From contig NZ_CP099466.1 of NCBI RefSeq assembly GCF_023921125.1, positions 2,418,001 to 2,482,000 of the forward strand: a stretch of DNA of 64,000 bases. Direction: 5' to 3'. A program made the translations under genes and the position numbers. Under the pieces are notes generated by a model. It saw only the letters and a program-made list of their open reading frames with translations. It searched no databases and was not told the origin of the DNA. Positions 10,204 to 18,104 of the stretch are shown here, one piece after another (within the stretch, counting starts at the first letter, position 1; each line of letters begins with the position of its first letter). The stretch comes from Arthrobacter caoxuetaonis (GTDB lineage Bacteria > Actinomycetota > Actinomycetes > Actinomycetales > Micrococcaceae).

Positions 10204-12143
10204 CAGCCGGTCCGCCGATCCTCGCGGCCGGCGGCCCCGGGGCCTTCCGACAGGTCCTGCAGCCGCAGCGCGGCAGTATCCGGAAGGGGGAACAGGACGG
10301 CCGCGGGAGCCCCGGCACCGTCCGCCGCGGCCACCGGAGCCTCCCCCGGACCGAAACCGCAGCGGCGCAGCCAGTCTTCGGCGTCGAGATCTTCCGGAGC
10401 GAGGACGGCCACCGAGGTGTGCGAGATCTTCGGATGCAGCGGACGGGAATCGTCCTCACCGGTGCCGACCAGGATCTCGTGCAGCTTCTCGCCCTTGCGC
10501 AGACCAGTGAAGACAATCTCGATGTCCTTGCCGGACATCGCAATCATGCGCCGCGCTACGTCGATGATCTTCACCGGATCGCCCATGTCCAGGATCAGGA
10601 CCTCTCCCCCGCGGCCGATCGCCCCGGCCTGGATGACCAGCTGGCAGGCCTCCGGAATAGTCATAAAGAACCGGGTGACCTCAGGGTCAGTCACCGTGAC
10701 CGGCCCGCCCTGGCGGATCTGCTCAGTGAAGAGCGGCAGCATGGAACCGCGGCTGCCGATCACGTTGCCGAAGCGGACGGAAACGAACCGGCGCCCGCTG
10801 TGGCCGGCCATCCAGGCGGTCAGCTTCTCCGCTACCCGCTTGGAGTGGCCCAGGACCGTGGTGGGGTTGGCAGCTTTATCGGTAGAGATATTCACAAAGT
10901 GGCTCACGCCCGCCTTGTGCGCTGAACGCAGGACGTTGGCCGTGCCCAGCACGTTCGTCTTCCAGGCCTCGAGCGGATACTGCTCCAGCAGGGACACATG
11001 CTTGAGCGCCGCTGCGTGGAAAACGACGTCGGGACGGCGCTGGTCGAAAATTTCATCCAGCGCCCTGGCATCGCGGATATCCGCAAGCACGGTGTCCCGG
11101 CCGTCAAGCAGGCCCTGCCCGGTGATCGAAAGCTGGGTAAGCTGCAGGCCGGTCTCGTCCCGGTCCACCATGATCAGCTCTGCGGGTTCGAAAGCAGTGA
11201 TCTGCCGGCAGAGTTCCGAACCGATCGAGCCGCCGGCCCCGGTGACCAGTACTTTCTTGCCGGTGAGGTATCCGGCCACTTCATCAACGTGGATGTCCAC
11301 CGGACGGCGGCCGATCAGGTCTTCGACAGCGACCTCGCGGAAGTCCGTCAGGCCTGCTCCCGAACCCTTGGCCAATATGTCGCGCAGCGGCGGCAGGACC
11401 ATGACCCTCAGGTCCAGGCCCTCGGCGCTGTCGGTAACCTGGCGCACCTGGGCAGCATCGACGTCGGCAATTGCAATGATCAGCACCTTGGCCCTGGTCC
11501 GCTGCACCAGGTCCTTCAGGTCGGCGAGCTTGCCCATGACCGGCACAGTGCCCAGGCGCAGGTGCTTCTTGGCGGGATCGTCATCGACCAGGCCCACCGG
11601 AAAGTACGGGGAATCCGGATCGTTCATCATCCGGGTGACCAGTGAGTTTCCAAGGAAGCCGGCACCGTAGATCAGGGTGCGCTGCGCTTCGTCCCCCGGG
11701 CGCGCCTTGCTTTCGACGTACATGCGCTTGAGGTAACGGATGGCCGCCATGAAGAGGCAGGCGAACGGGAACGCCAGGACGCCCGTGCTTCGCGGAATGT
11801 CGATCGCCAGGCCAAAGAGGACGCTGACAAGCACCAGGATGGCGGAGACCACGATGGTGACGACGGCAAGCAGCCGCATCTCATGGAAACTGCCAAAGCT
11901 GTACCGGCCCCGGTACAGGGCAAAGGAATACCCGACGATCAGCTGCGTCACCACGGCAACGCCGCAGAACACGGCCAGTCCGCCAAAACTGATCTGGTCC
12001 ACAGTGAGCTCGTAGCGCAGCACCAGCGCCAGGACGATGGCCACCACCCAGGCAAGCGAATCCAGCACGTATTGCGACCAGAGCCAGAGAGCGGGCTTCT
12101 CGTCACGGGCCGCGGTGGTTGTGTCCCTGCTTGAATCGTTCAT
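10203..12143 (-). CDS. CapD/WbpM-type nucleotide-sugar 4,6-dehydratase/epimerase, membrane-anchored
   Basis: A 646-residue protein with four N-terminal membrane helices (about residues 20-140), a CoA-binding-like Rossmann domain (near RTLIYGAGFLGNSL) and an extended short-chain dehydrogenase domain with the NAD motif VLVTGAGGSIGSELCRQI. The active-site region reads STDKAANPTTVLGHSKR; WbpM/PglF enzymes likewise have an altered SxK triad instead of SYK. Such enzymes make UDP-4-keto-6-deoxy sugars for surface polysaccharides. ATG at 12143 was chosen over an upstream in-frame start because the added residues are not conserved-looking. The last roughly 50 residues are a loosely structured tail. 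Confidence 0.88.
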   Translation of the reverse strand: MNDSSRDTTTAARDEKPALWLWSQYVLDSLAWVVAIVLALVLRYELTVDQISFGGLAVFCGVAVVTQLIVGYSFALYRGRYSFGSFHEMRLLAVVTIVVSAILVLVSVLFGLAIDIPRSTGVLAFPFACLFMAAIRYLKRMYVESKARPGDEAQRTLIYGAGFLGNSLVTRMMNDPDSPYFPVGLVDDDPAKKHLRLGTVPVMGKLADLKDLVQRTRAKVLIIAIADVDAAQVRQVTDSAEGLDLRVMVLPPLRDILAKGSGAGLTDFREVAVEDLIGRRPVDIHVDEVAGYLTGKKVLVTGAGGSIGSELCRQITAFEPAELIMVDRDETGLQLTQLSITGQGLLDGRDTVLADIRDARALDEIFDQRRPDVVFHAAALKHVSLLEQYPLEAWKTNVLGTANVLRSAHKAGVSHFVNISTDKAANPTTVLGHSKRVAEKLTAWMAGHSGRRFVSVRFGNVIGSRGSMLPLFTEQIRQGGPVTVTDPEVTRFFMTIPEACQLVIQAGAIGRGGEVLILDMGDPVKIIDVARRMIAMSGKDIEIVFTGLRKGEKLHEILVGTGEDDSRPLHPKISHTSVAVLAPEDLDAEDWLRRCGFGPGEAPVAAADGAGAPAAVLFPLPDTAALRLQDLSEGPGAAGREDRRTG

Positions 12144-12252
12144 AGTCCTCAACGGGTTTGCGCCCGGTTCGTGTCTCGGTTGCTGGGTCCCCACGTGCTG
12201 CAGACACGAAAGGACGTTGATTCGGCGTGTAATAGACTTGGAATCTATTCAG

Positions 12253-12258
12253 CATACT
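12253..12258 (+). promoter_or_regulatory. -10-like hexamer of the glycosyltransferase operon, leaderless geometry
   Basis: CATACT followed by exactly six bases and the ATG at 12265. It is in the divergent gap between the dehydratase and glycosyltransferase genes. The same hexamer and spacing occur upstream of the GlxA-type regulator gene. Confidence 0.5.
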
Positions 12259-12264
12259 AACTGC

Positions 12265-13224
12265 ATGCCCCATCTCCGTCCGGCAACGCCCGTGGCTGCG
12301 GACGGAGCCTTGGAAAGGAACACCTTGCCGGAATCAGTGGCCGTTGCTGCGGTGACGTTCGACCGCCCCGATGACGTCAAGACCCTTTTGGGGGCACTGG
12401 CGGCGCAGACGGCACCGGTGGCTTCGGTAGCGCTGGTGGACTCAGGGAAAAGCCCGGTGCAGGATATCGCCGAGTCTTCTGCCGCCAATGTCACCTATGT
12501 GCGCTCCGAAACCAACCTCGGCGGGGCAGGCGGATTCTCCCTTGCCATCCTCACCGCCATGGCCTCCGGTGCGGACTGGATCTGGATCATGGACGACGAC
12601 GCCCATCCGGAGGATCCCGAATGCCTTCAGGCCCTCCTCGACGCCGCCAATGAGCGTGGACTCGATGTCATCCTGCCGCTGGTGGTAGCACCCGGACAGC
12701 CTGACACGCTTTCCTTCCACTTCCGGATCGACGGCCGCCTGACCCATGACCGCGCGGAGGTTGCCAAAGCGGGTTTCCTGCCGGGCGTCGGGCATTTCTT
12801 CAACGGCGCCCTGATCCGCCGCGACGTGTTCTTCCGCGTCGGCCTGCCGGACCTGCGGCTGTTCATCCGCGGAGATGAGACGGACTTCATGATCCGCCTG
12901 CGCAAGGCCGGCATCCCCTTCGGCACGCTGACCTCGGTGGCGCTCAGCCACCCGGCGGCCTGGTCCGAGGTGCAGGAGATCCTGGGCGGACGCCTGCACG
13001 TGCTGGTGCCGGACACCGAATTCAAGCGTTTCTATTTCTTCCGCAACCGCGGGCACCTGACCTTCAAGCACAAGCGGCTTCGGTCGCTGGCGGCAGACGC
13101 GGTTGGCTACCCGGTCCACTTTGCGCGCACCCGCGACCTGCGCGGATTCCGGGCCTGGCTGCGTGCTTATGCCGGCGGGGTACGCGGCAACATGTTTGGC
13201 CCTCCCTCAGACCAGGGCTTCTAG
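12265..13224 (+). CDS. Family 2 glycosyltransferase (GlfT1/rhamnosyltransferase-like)
   Basis: A 319-residue soluble GT-A enzyme, probably acting at the cytosolic face on a lipid-linked glycan. It shows the nucleotide-sugar-binding N-terminus VAVAAVTFDRPDDVKTLL, a NLGGAGGF motif and the metal-binding WIMDDDAHPED motif, all typical of family 2 enzymes that use TDP-rhamnose or UDP-galactofuranose. Two starts are possible: ATG 12265, which has leaderless promoter geometry, and TTG 12325, which has an AAAGGAA ribosome-binding site. The longer form is reported. The next gene begins one base after its stop. Confidence 0.85.
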   Translation: MPHLRPATPVAADGALERNTLPESVAVAAVTFDRPDDVKTLLGALAAQTAPVASVALVDSGKSPVQDIAESSAANVTYVRSETNLGGAGGFSLAILTAMASGADWIWIMDDDAHPEDPECLQALLDAANERGLDVILPLVVAPGQPDTLSFHFRIDGRLTHDRAEVAKAGFLPGVGHFFNGALIRRDVFFRVGLPDLRLFIRGDETDFMIRLRKAGIPFGTLTSVALSHPAAWSEVQEILGGRLHVLVPDTEFKRFYFFRNRGHLTFKHKRLRSLAADAVGYPVHFARTRDLRGFRAWLRAYAGGVRGNMFGPPSDQGF

Positions 13225-13225
13225 C

Positions 13226-14227
13226 ATGCCTGGTTCCACTGCCGGCATCGAGGACCTGACGCTGGTCATTGCGACCTTTAACCGCTCCGATTACCTGCGG
13301 GGCCTGCTCACGTCCGTGGCGTCCCTGGACCCGGCACCGAATTCCGTGGTGGTCGTTGACAACGCCAGCACGGATGGAACTGCTGAGGTCCTGGCTGAGC
13401 TGCAGCCCGGGTTCCCGGTCCCGCTGAGCGTAGTGACCCTCACGGAGAACACCGGAGGTTCCGGTGGTTTTGCCGCGGGGATCAGCCGGGCCATGGAGCT
13501 GGGGGCGCAGTGGCTCTGGCTCATGGACGACGACGTCGTGGTACTTCCGGGAGCAGTTTCAGCGTTGTCCAAGTGGACAGGGGAATACGACTGCATCCAC
13601 GGCAGGCGGCTGGACGAGGCCGGCAGGCCGTTCTTTTGGCAGCACCGGTTCCTGCCCTTCCTGGGCGTGCACGTTCCGGTGCGTGGAAACGTCTTCCGGA
13701 ACAGCCCTGTCTTTGCGACGAACGTGGGCTGCTTCGAGGGAATGCTGGTCCGGGCCGGCGTTGTCCGGACCATCGGCCTGCCGGATCCGCGCTTTTTCAT
13801 CAACGGCGACGACGAAATCTACGGCTGGCTCGCCTCGCTCAGCCACAAGGTCGTCTATGTCAACGATTTCGTCCTGCAGAAGGTCCGTCCGCAAAAGCAG
13901 ATCGACCTGGGCATCCGGCACCTCAACGATTCCAGCGACCTCAGCCGCTTCTGCGCCATGCGCAACCGCGGCCATACGGCCGGCTACCTCCGTGCCCACG
14001 GCCGGTTCAACAGGGCAGGGTTTGCTGCCGGGACCGCGCTGACGGCAGCCAAGGAAATCCTTCGCCTGCTCGCCGTCGAGCACCGGCTGCGCGGAGCGGG
14101 CACGCTATGGCGCGGCTGGCGCGAATCCCGGACCATTCTGCGCGATCGGTCCTGGCAGCCCATGGCACCGTTCCCGGCCGAGTCCACGTCCGGCGGCACT
14201 GCGGCTCCCACCAAACCCGCGATCTAG
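13226..14227 (+). CDS. Family 2 glycosyltransferase, second of a tandem pair
   Basis: A 333-residue GT-A enzyme with the N-terminal ATFNRSDYLRGLL, the NTGGSGGFAAG motif and WLMDDDVVVLPGA. The layout is the same as in the preceding gene, so the two look like diverged paralogues, probably adding successive sugars. A further FINGDDEIYGW motif (acceptor-side acidic residues) and FCAMRNRGHT match family members. The chosen ATG starts one base after the upstream stop, suggesting coupled translation. Confidence 0.87.
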   Translation: MPGSTAGIEDLTLVIATFNRSDYLRGLLTSVASLDPAPNSVVVVDNASTDGTAEVLAELQPGFPVPLSVVTLTENTGGSGGFAAGISRAMELGAQWLWLMDDDVVVLPGAVSALSKWTGEYDCIHGRRLDEAGRPFFWQHRFLPFLGVHVPVRGNVFRNSPVFATNVGCFEGMLVRAGVVRTIGLPDPRFFINGDDEIYGWLASLSHKVVYVNDFVLQKVRPQKQIDLGIRHLNDSSDLSRFCAMRNRGHTAGYLRAHGRFNRAGFAAGTALTAAKEILRLLAVEHRLRGAGTLWRGWRESRTILRDRSWQPMAPFPAESTSGGTAAPTKPAI

Positions 14228-14239
14228 GAAACCAACACG

Positions 14240-15232
14240 TTGAACCCGAACTCCCCCATCGATCCTGCCTCCGAACCTGTCTGGGCTGTCCTCGGGGCCA
14301 GCGGATTCATTGGCTCCGCCCTGCAGTCAACCCTGGCCTCCCGGGGAATCACCGTGCGTTACCTCAAGGCGCCGCGGCTCACGGCAGTGTCCACGGACGC
14401 CGCAGGCATCCTGGCCGAAGCCGCCGTTCTTGAGAACGAGCGCCTGGACCTGGCAGGTGCCCTGGCCGGCGCGGACGTCGTCATCAATGCTGCCGGGCTG
14501 GCGACCCCCTCCGGTACTGATTCGCCGGTGCTGCGCGGTGCGAACGCACTCCTGCCGGTGCTGGTTGCCGATGCAGCCGATGCCGCAGGAGTCCGCCGCT
14601 TTGTCCACCTCAGCAGTGCGGCCGTCCAGGGACACCGGCCCTTCCTCGACGAAAGCAGCTACGTCCAGCCGTTCTCGGCCTACTCCCGGTCAAAGGCCCT
14701 CGGTGAAGCGGCCCTCGCCGCCCGGACGCAGAAAAACTGCGGCGTGGTGACCATCCGGGCGACGTCGGTCCAGGGGCCGGAGCGACAGACAACGTTGACG
14801 CTGGTGCGTGTGGCTGCCTCTCCCCTGGCATCGGTGGCCGGCCGCGGGGAGGCGCCCACGCCGGTCAGTTCCGTCCACGCTCTCACCGAGTTCACAGCCG
14901 CCGTCGCCTCCTATGACGGCGAAGTGCCTTCGGTCGTCCTGCAGCCCTGGGAGGGCGCGACCGTCGCCGATGTGCTTCGCGCCGCCGGAGGCCGGGAGCC
15001 GAAGCGGCTGCCTCGGTGGTTCTGCAGGGCATCGCTCAAGGCCGGTTACGCTGTCTCGTCTCTCCTGGGAGAGCGGTTCCACGGCCCGCTGAGGCGGCTG
15101 GAGATGATGTGGTTTGGCCAGCGGCAGGAGCCGGGCTGGGCTGAGGCCGCCGGGAAAGTTCCCGCGCCGCGGGTGGCGCAGGTTCTGGACGACGCCCGGA
15201 CGGCACGGCAGCGGGTAGACCCGGCCGGTTAG
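14240..15232 (+). CDS. NAD-dependent epimerase/dehydratase family protein (TTG start)
   Basis: A 330-residue extended short-chain dehydrogenase. The Rossmann motif is VLGASGFIGSAL near residue 16, followed by NAAGLATPSG and VHLSSAAVQG, with YSRSKALGEAAL providing the Tyr-x3-Lys pair of the active site. The substrate is likely a nucleotide sugar, given the glycosyltransferase neighbours. The start is TTG at 14240 with TAGGAA about ten bases before it, 12 bases after the preceding gene. Its 3' end overlaps the convergent tsaC gene by three bases. Confidence 0.83.
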   Translation: MNPNSPIDPASEPVWAVLGASGFIGSALQSTLASRGITVRYLKAPRLTAVSTDAAGILAEAAVLENERLDLAGALAGADVVINAAGLATPSGTDSPVLRGANALLPVLVADAADAAGVRRFVHLSSAAVQGHRPFLDESSYVQPFSAYSRSKALGEAALAARTQKNCGVVTIRATSVQGPERQTTLTLVRVAASPLASVAGRGEAPTPVSSVHALTEFTAAVASYDGEVPSVVLQPWEGATVADVLRAAGGREPKRLPRWFCRASLKAGYAVSSLLGERFHGPLRRLEMMWFGQRQEPGWAEAAGKVPAPRVAQVLDDARTARQRVDPAG

Positions 15233-15948
15233 GCCGGGCTGGTTACTTCAGCTTCGGGGCCGGCGTCCGAAGCTGAGGGGGCGGGTTCCTCGCCCAGGTC
15301 CAGCACCGAGGGAACGACGGCGCGGAGTTCCTCCACGCTGATGGCACCGGCACGCACTATCCGCAGCGGCGAGGCCGTGGCATCAACAATGGTGGACGGA
15401 ATGGCTTCACTGCCTTCGTGCGGACGCGGACCGGCTTCCAGGTACACCTCGACGGATTCGGCGAGCTGCTCCTGCGCCTCGGCCGCGGTTTGGGCAGCGG
15501 GCGATCCGGTGCGGTTCGCGGAAGACACCGCCATGGGGCCGGTCAGTGCCAGCAGATCCAGGGCCACTTCGTCGTTGGGCATCCGCAGGGCCACTGTTCC
15601 CTTGGTGTCGCCAAGGTCCCAGGTCAGCGAGGGCTGCGCGTGGAAGATCAGGGTCAGGCCGCCGGGCCAGAAGGCTTCAGCCAGGGCCCGGGCCTCGGTG
15701 CTGACGTCAACGGCCAGGCCGTCCATGGTCTGCAGGCGGGGAACCAGCACGGGCGGCGGCATGGAACGCCCGCGGCCCTTGGCTGCCAAAAGAGTTGCCA
15801 CAGCCTGCGGCGAGAACGCATCTGCGCCGATGCCGTACACGGTGTCCGTGGGCAAGACGATGCACCGCTTGGCAGCTATGGCCTGCTGGGCGCGTGCCAG
15901 TCCGGCGCTCCGGCCTTCGGGGTCTGAACAATCAAAGCTGGTGGTCAC
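15229..15948 (-). CDS. tsaC: L-threonylcarbamoyladenylate synthase (YrdC/Sua5 family)
   Basis: Makes threonylcarbamoyl-AMP for the t6A37 modification of tRNAs reading ANN codons. The 239-residue protein has the YrdC signature CIVLPTDTVYGIGADAF and the KGRGR-PPPVLV substrate-binding stretch, plus SSANRTGSPAA near the nucleotide pocket. It lacks the long C-terminal Sua5 domain but has an acidic, Pro/Ala-rich tail of about 30 residues. GTG at 15948 is the start. It follows prmC by 31 bases, the normal actinobacterial order prfA-prmC-tsaC. Confidence 0.92.
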   Translation of the reverse strand: MTTSFDCSDPEGRSAGLARAQQAIAAKRCIVLPTDTVYGIGADAFSPQAVATLLAAKGRGRSMPPPVLVPRLQTMDGLAVDVSTEARALAEAFWPGGLTLIFHAQPSLTWDLGDTKGTVALRMPNDEVALDLLALTGPMAVSSANRTGSPAAQTAAEAQEQLAESVEVYLEAGPRPHEGSEAIPSTIVDATASPLRIVRAGAISVEELRAVVPSVLDLGEEPAPSASDAGPEAEVTSPA

Positions 15949-15979
15949 GGAAGTATTCTTTCATGATGCGGCCGTAAGG

Positions 15980-16834
15980 TCAGCGGGCTGACCTTACGGC
16001 GGAGGTGGCACGCGGCCGGTCATTAAGGTCCTGATGGGAGGTAACGTCCTCCCATGCCGGGTCCGAGGCAAGGCGGGCTGCGATGACTTCGGCCTGGATT
16101 TCGGCGTGTTCCATGACGAAGTATCCGCCTCGCCGCAAAAGCCGTGCGGCTGTCTTGGCGGCAGCAGCCGGCAGTTCCAGCCCGTCCTCTCCCCCGCCGT
16201 AGAGGGCCATTGCCGGGTCATGCTCGGCGGCCTCCGGCTCGTTCGGGACGGCACCGGCGGGAATGTAGGGCGGGTTGGAGGCGACGACGTCGAACGTCCC
16301 TTCGTGTCCGGCCAGCGCCGTCCGAAGGTCTCCTTCAAGCACTGTGACGCCCAGCGGCTCGAGGTTCTTGCGCGCCCACGCCAGCGCCAGCGGGCTCAGC
16401 TCAACAGCGAACACCGTGGACCCGGGAACCTCGGCCGCCACGGAACCGGCTATGGCACCGGAACCGGTTCCCAGATCCGCCACTTTGGCCCCGCCGGATA
16501 CCAGCCGCGCATGGTCGATGGCCAGCTGGGCAACCGTCTCCGTCTCCGGCCGCGGGACGAAAACGCCCGGGCCAACCGCCAGTTCCAGCCGCCGGAAGTA
16601 TGCCTTGCCGGTGAGGTGCTGGAGCGGAATGCGCTGCGCACGCTCGGCTACCAGTTCCGCGTAGCCGGCAGGTGCCGGAGCATCCGTGTAGGCCAGGGCC
16701 CGGACACGTCCCAGGCTCTCTCCCAGCAGATGAGCAGCCAGGAGTTCAGCGTCCACGCGCGGGGTGGGCACGCCGGCGGCGGATAGCTCCGCCGCCGCCG
16801 CGCGCAGCGCCTGGTCCAGTAAAGGAACGGGCAC
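15980..16834 (-). CDS. prmC: Release factor glutamine N5-methyltransferase
   Basis: Methylates the Gln of the GGQ motif in release factors using S-adenosylmethionine. The 284-residue protein has an N-terminal helical domain, the SAM motif VADLGTGSGAIAGSVA (near residue 120) and the catalytic SNPPYIPAG motif. It starts eight bases after the prfA stop, so enzyme and substrate are co-expressed. Confidence 0.95.
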   Translation of the reverse strand: MPVPLLDQALRAAAAELSAAGVPTPRVDAELLAAHLLGESLGRVRALAYTDAPAPAGYAELVAERAQRIPLQHLTGKAYFRRLELAVGPGVFVPRPETETVAQLAIDHARLVSGGAKVADLGTGSGAIAGSVAAEVPGSTVFAVELSPLALAWARKNLEPLGVTVLEGDLRTALAGHEGTFDVVASNPPYIPAGAVPNEPEAAEHDPAMALYGGGEDGLELPAAAAKTAARLLRRGGYFVMEHAEIQAEVIAARLASDPAWEDVTSHQDLNDRPRATSAVRSAR

Positions 16835-16842
16835 GGGTGGTC

Positions 16843-17922
16843 CTAGGCTTCGTCGCCGATGGCGTCCAGGCGTGCCTGCTCATCCATTTCGATGGCAGCC
16901 TGGACAACGGCTTCCAGGTCACCGTTCATGACGGTGTCGAGGTTGTACGCCTTGTAGCCGGTGCGGTGGTCAACGATCCGGTTTTCCGGGTAGTTGTACG
17001 TGCGGATGCGCTCGGAGCGGTCCATGGTGCGGATCTGGGACTTGCGGATGTCCGAGTTCGCGGCGTCGATTTTTTCCTGCTCGTGTGCCAGGATGCGGGA
17101 GCGCAGCACCCGCATTGCCGCTTCACGGTTCTGCAGCTGGGACTTCTCGTTCTGCATGGCCACCACAATGCCGGTGGGCAGGTGGGTGATGCGCACGGCG
17201 GAGTCGGTGGTGTTGACCGACTGGCCGCCCGGACCGGAGGACCGGTAGACGTCGATCTTCAGGTCGTTCTGGCTAATCTCGACCTCTTCAGGCTCGTCCA
17301 CTTCGGGGAGCACCAGCACGCCGGCAGCCGAGGTGTGGATACGGCCCTGGGATTCGGTGACGGGAACACGCTGGACGCGGTGCACGCCGCCTTCGTACTT
17401 CAGGCGGGCGTACACGCCCTCGGCCGGGTCATTGGATGATCCCTTGATGGCCATGGAAACATCCTTGTAGCCGCCCAAGTCGGACTCGGTGGCGGAGATG
17501 ATCTCGGTGCGCCAGCCGCGGGTTTCCGCGTAGCGCGTGTACATACGCAGCAGGTCGCCGGCGAAGAGCGCGGCTTCGTCGCCGCCTTCGCCGCCCTTGA
17601 CCTCAATGATGACATCGCGGCCGTCGTTGGGGTCACGCGGAATCAGCAGGCGGCGCAGCTTCTCCTGCGCCTCAGCCAGCTGGTTCTTCAGGACGGGAAC
17701 CTCGGCCGCGAATTCAGGGTCCTCGCCGGCCATTTCCTGTGCGGCAGCGAGGTCGTCTTCCAGCCCGTGCCAGGTGTTGTACGCGTCCACGATCCGGCTC
17801 AGTTCCGCATAGCGCCTGCCCAGGCGGCGTGCCAGGCCCTGATCGGCGTGCACGGCGGGATCCGAGAGCCGCATCTGGAGTTCAGCGTGCTCATCCAGCA
17901 GTCCCTGTATGGACTCAAACAT
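16843..17922 (-). CDS. prfA: Peptide chain release factor 1
   Basis: Reads UAA/UAG and triggers peptide release on the ribosome. The 359-residue protein has the [16 protein letters not shown] motif with the catalytic GGQ, and the codon-reading tripeptide PVT (PxT class, RF1 rather than RF2's SPF). A GGAATGGAAAA ribosome-binding region precedes the ATG. In many actinobacteria rpmE lies between rho and prfA; here only a 182-base non-coding gap with a terminator separates them. Confidence 0.96.
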   Translation of the reverse strand: MFESIQGLLDEHAELQMRLSDPAVHADQGLARRLGRRYAELSRIVDAYNTWHGLEDDLAAAQEMAGEDPEFAAEVPVLKNQLAEAQEKLRRLLIPRDPNDGRDVIIEVKGGEGGDEAALFAGDLLRMYTRYAETRGWRTEIISATESDLGGYKDVSMAIKGSSNDPAEGVYARLKYEGGVHRVQRVPVTESQGRIHTSAAGVLVLPEVDEPEEVEISQNDLKIDVYRSSGPGGQSVNTTDSAVRITHLPTGIVVAMQNEKSQLQNREAAMRVLRSRILAHEQEKIDAANSDIRKSQIRTMDRSERIRTYNYPENRIVDHRTGYKAYNLDTVMNGDLEAVVQAAIEMDEQARLDAIGDEA

Positions 17923-18012
17923 TGTTTTCCATTCCTTCTTCGCACCTTGGGTTCTGCCTGAAAACGCGGATCCCGTTGCTGTCTTAGAACCATTCTCGCC
18001 CGGGCGGGCAGC

Positions 18013-18026
18013 TGCCGGTTAACCGG
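18013..18026. repeat. Perfect 14-bp palindrome between rho and prfA
   Basis: GCCGGTTAACCGGC, a perfect inverted repeat without loop, 28 bases downstream of the rho terminator and about 90 bases upstream of prfA. It could be a protein-binding site for prfA transcription; no family match is claimed. Confidence 0.4.
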
Positions 18027-18053
18027 CGAGCCTTTAACTGCCAAGCCGCCCAG

Positions 18054-18083
18054 GCCCCCGGTCCTCCTGAAAGGACCGGGGGC
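18054..18083 (-). terminator. Hairpin terminator of rho
   Basis: Perfect 12-bp stem GCCCCCGGTCCT / AGGACCGGGGGC with a 6-base loop, 22 bases downstream of the rho stop. Confidence 0.8.
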
Positions 18084-18104
18084 ATGAGCGGCCGGGTAAG
18101 GCAG

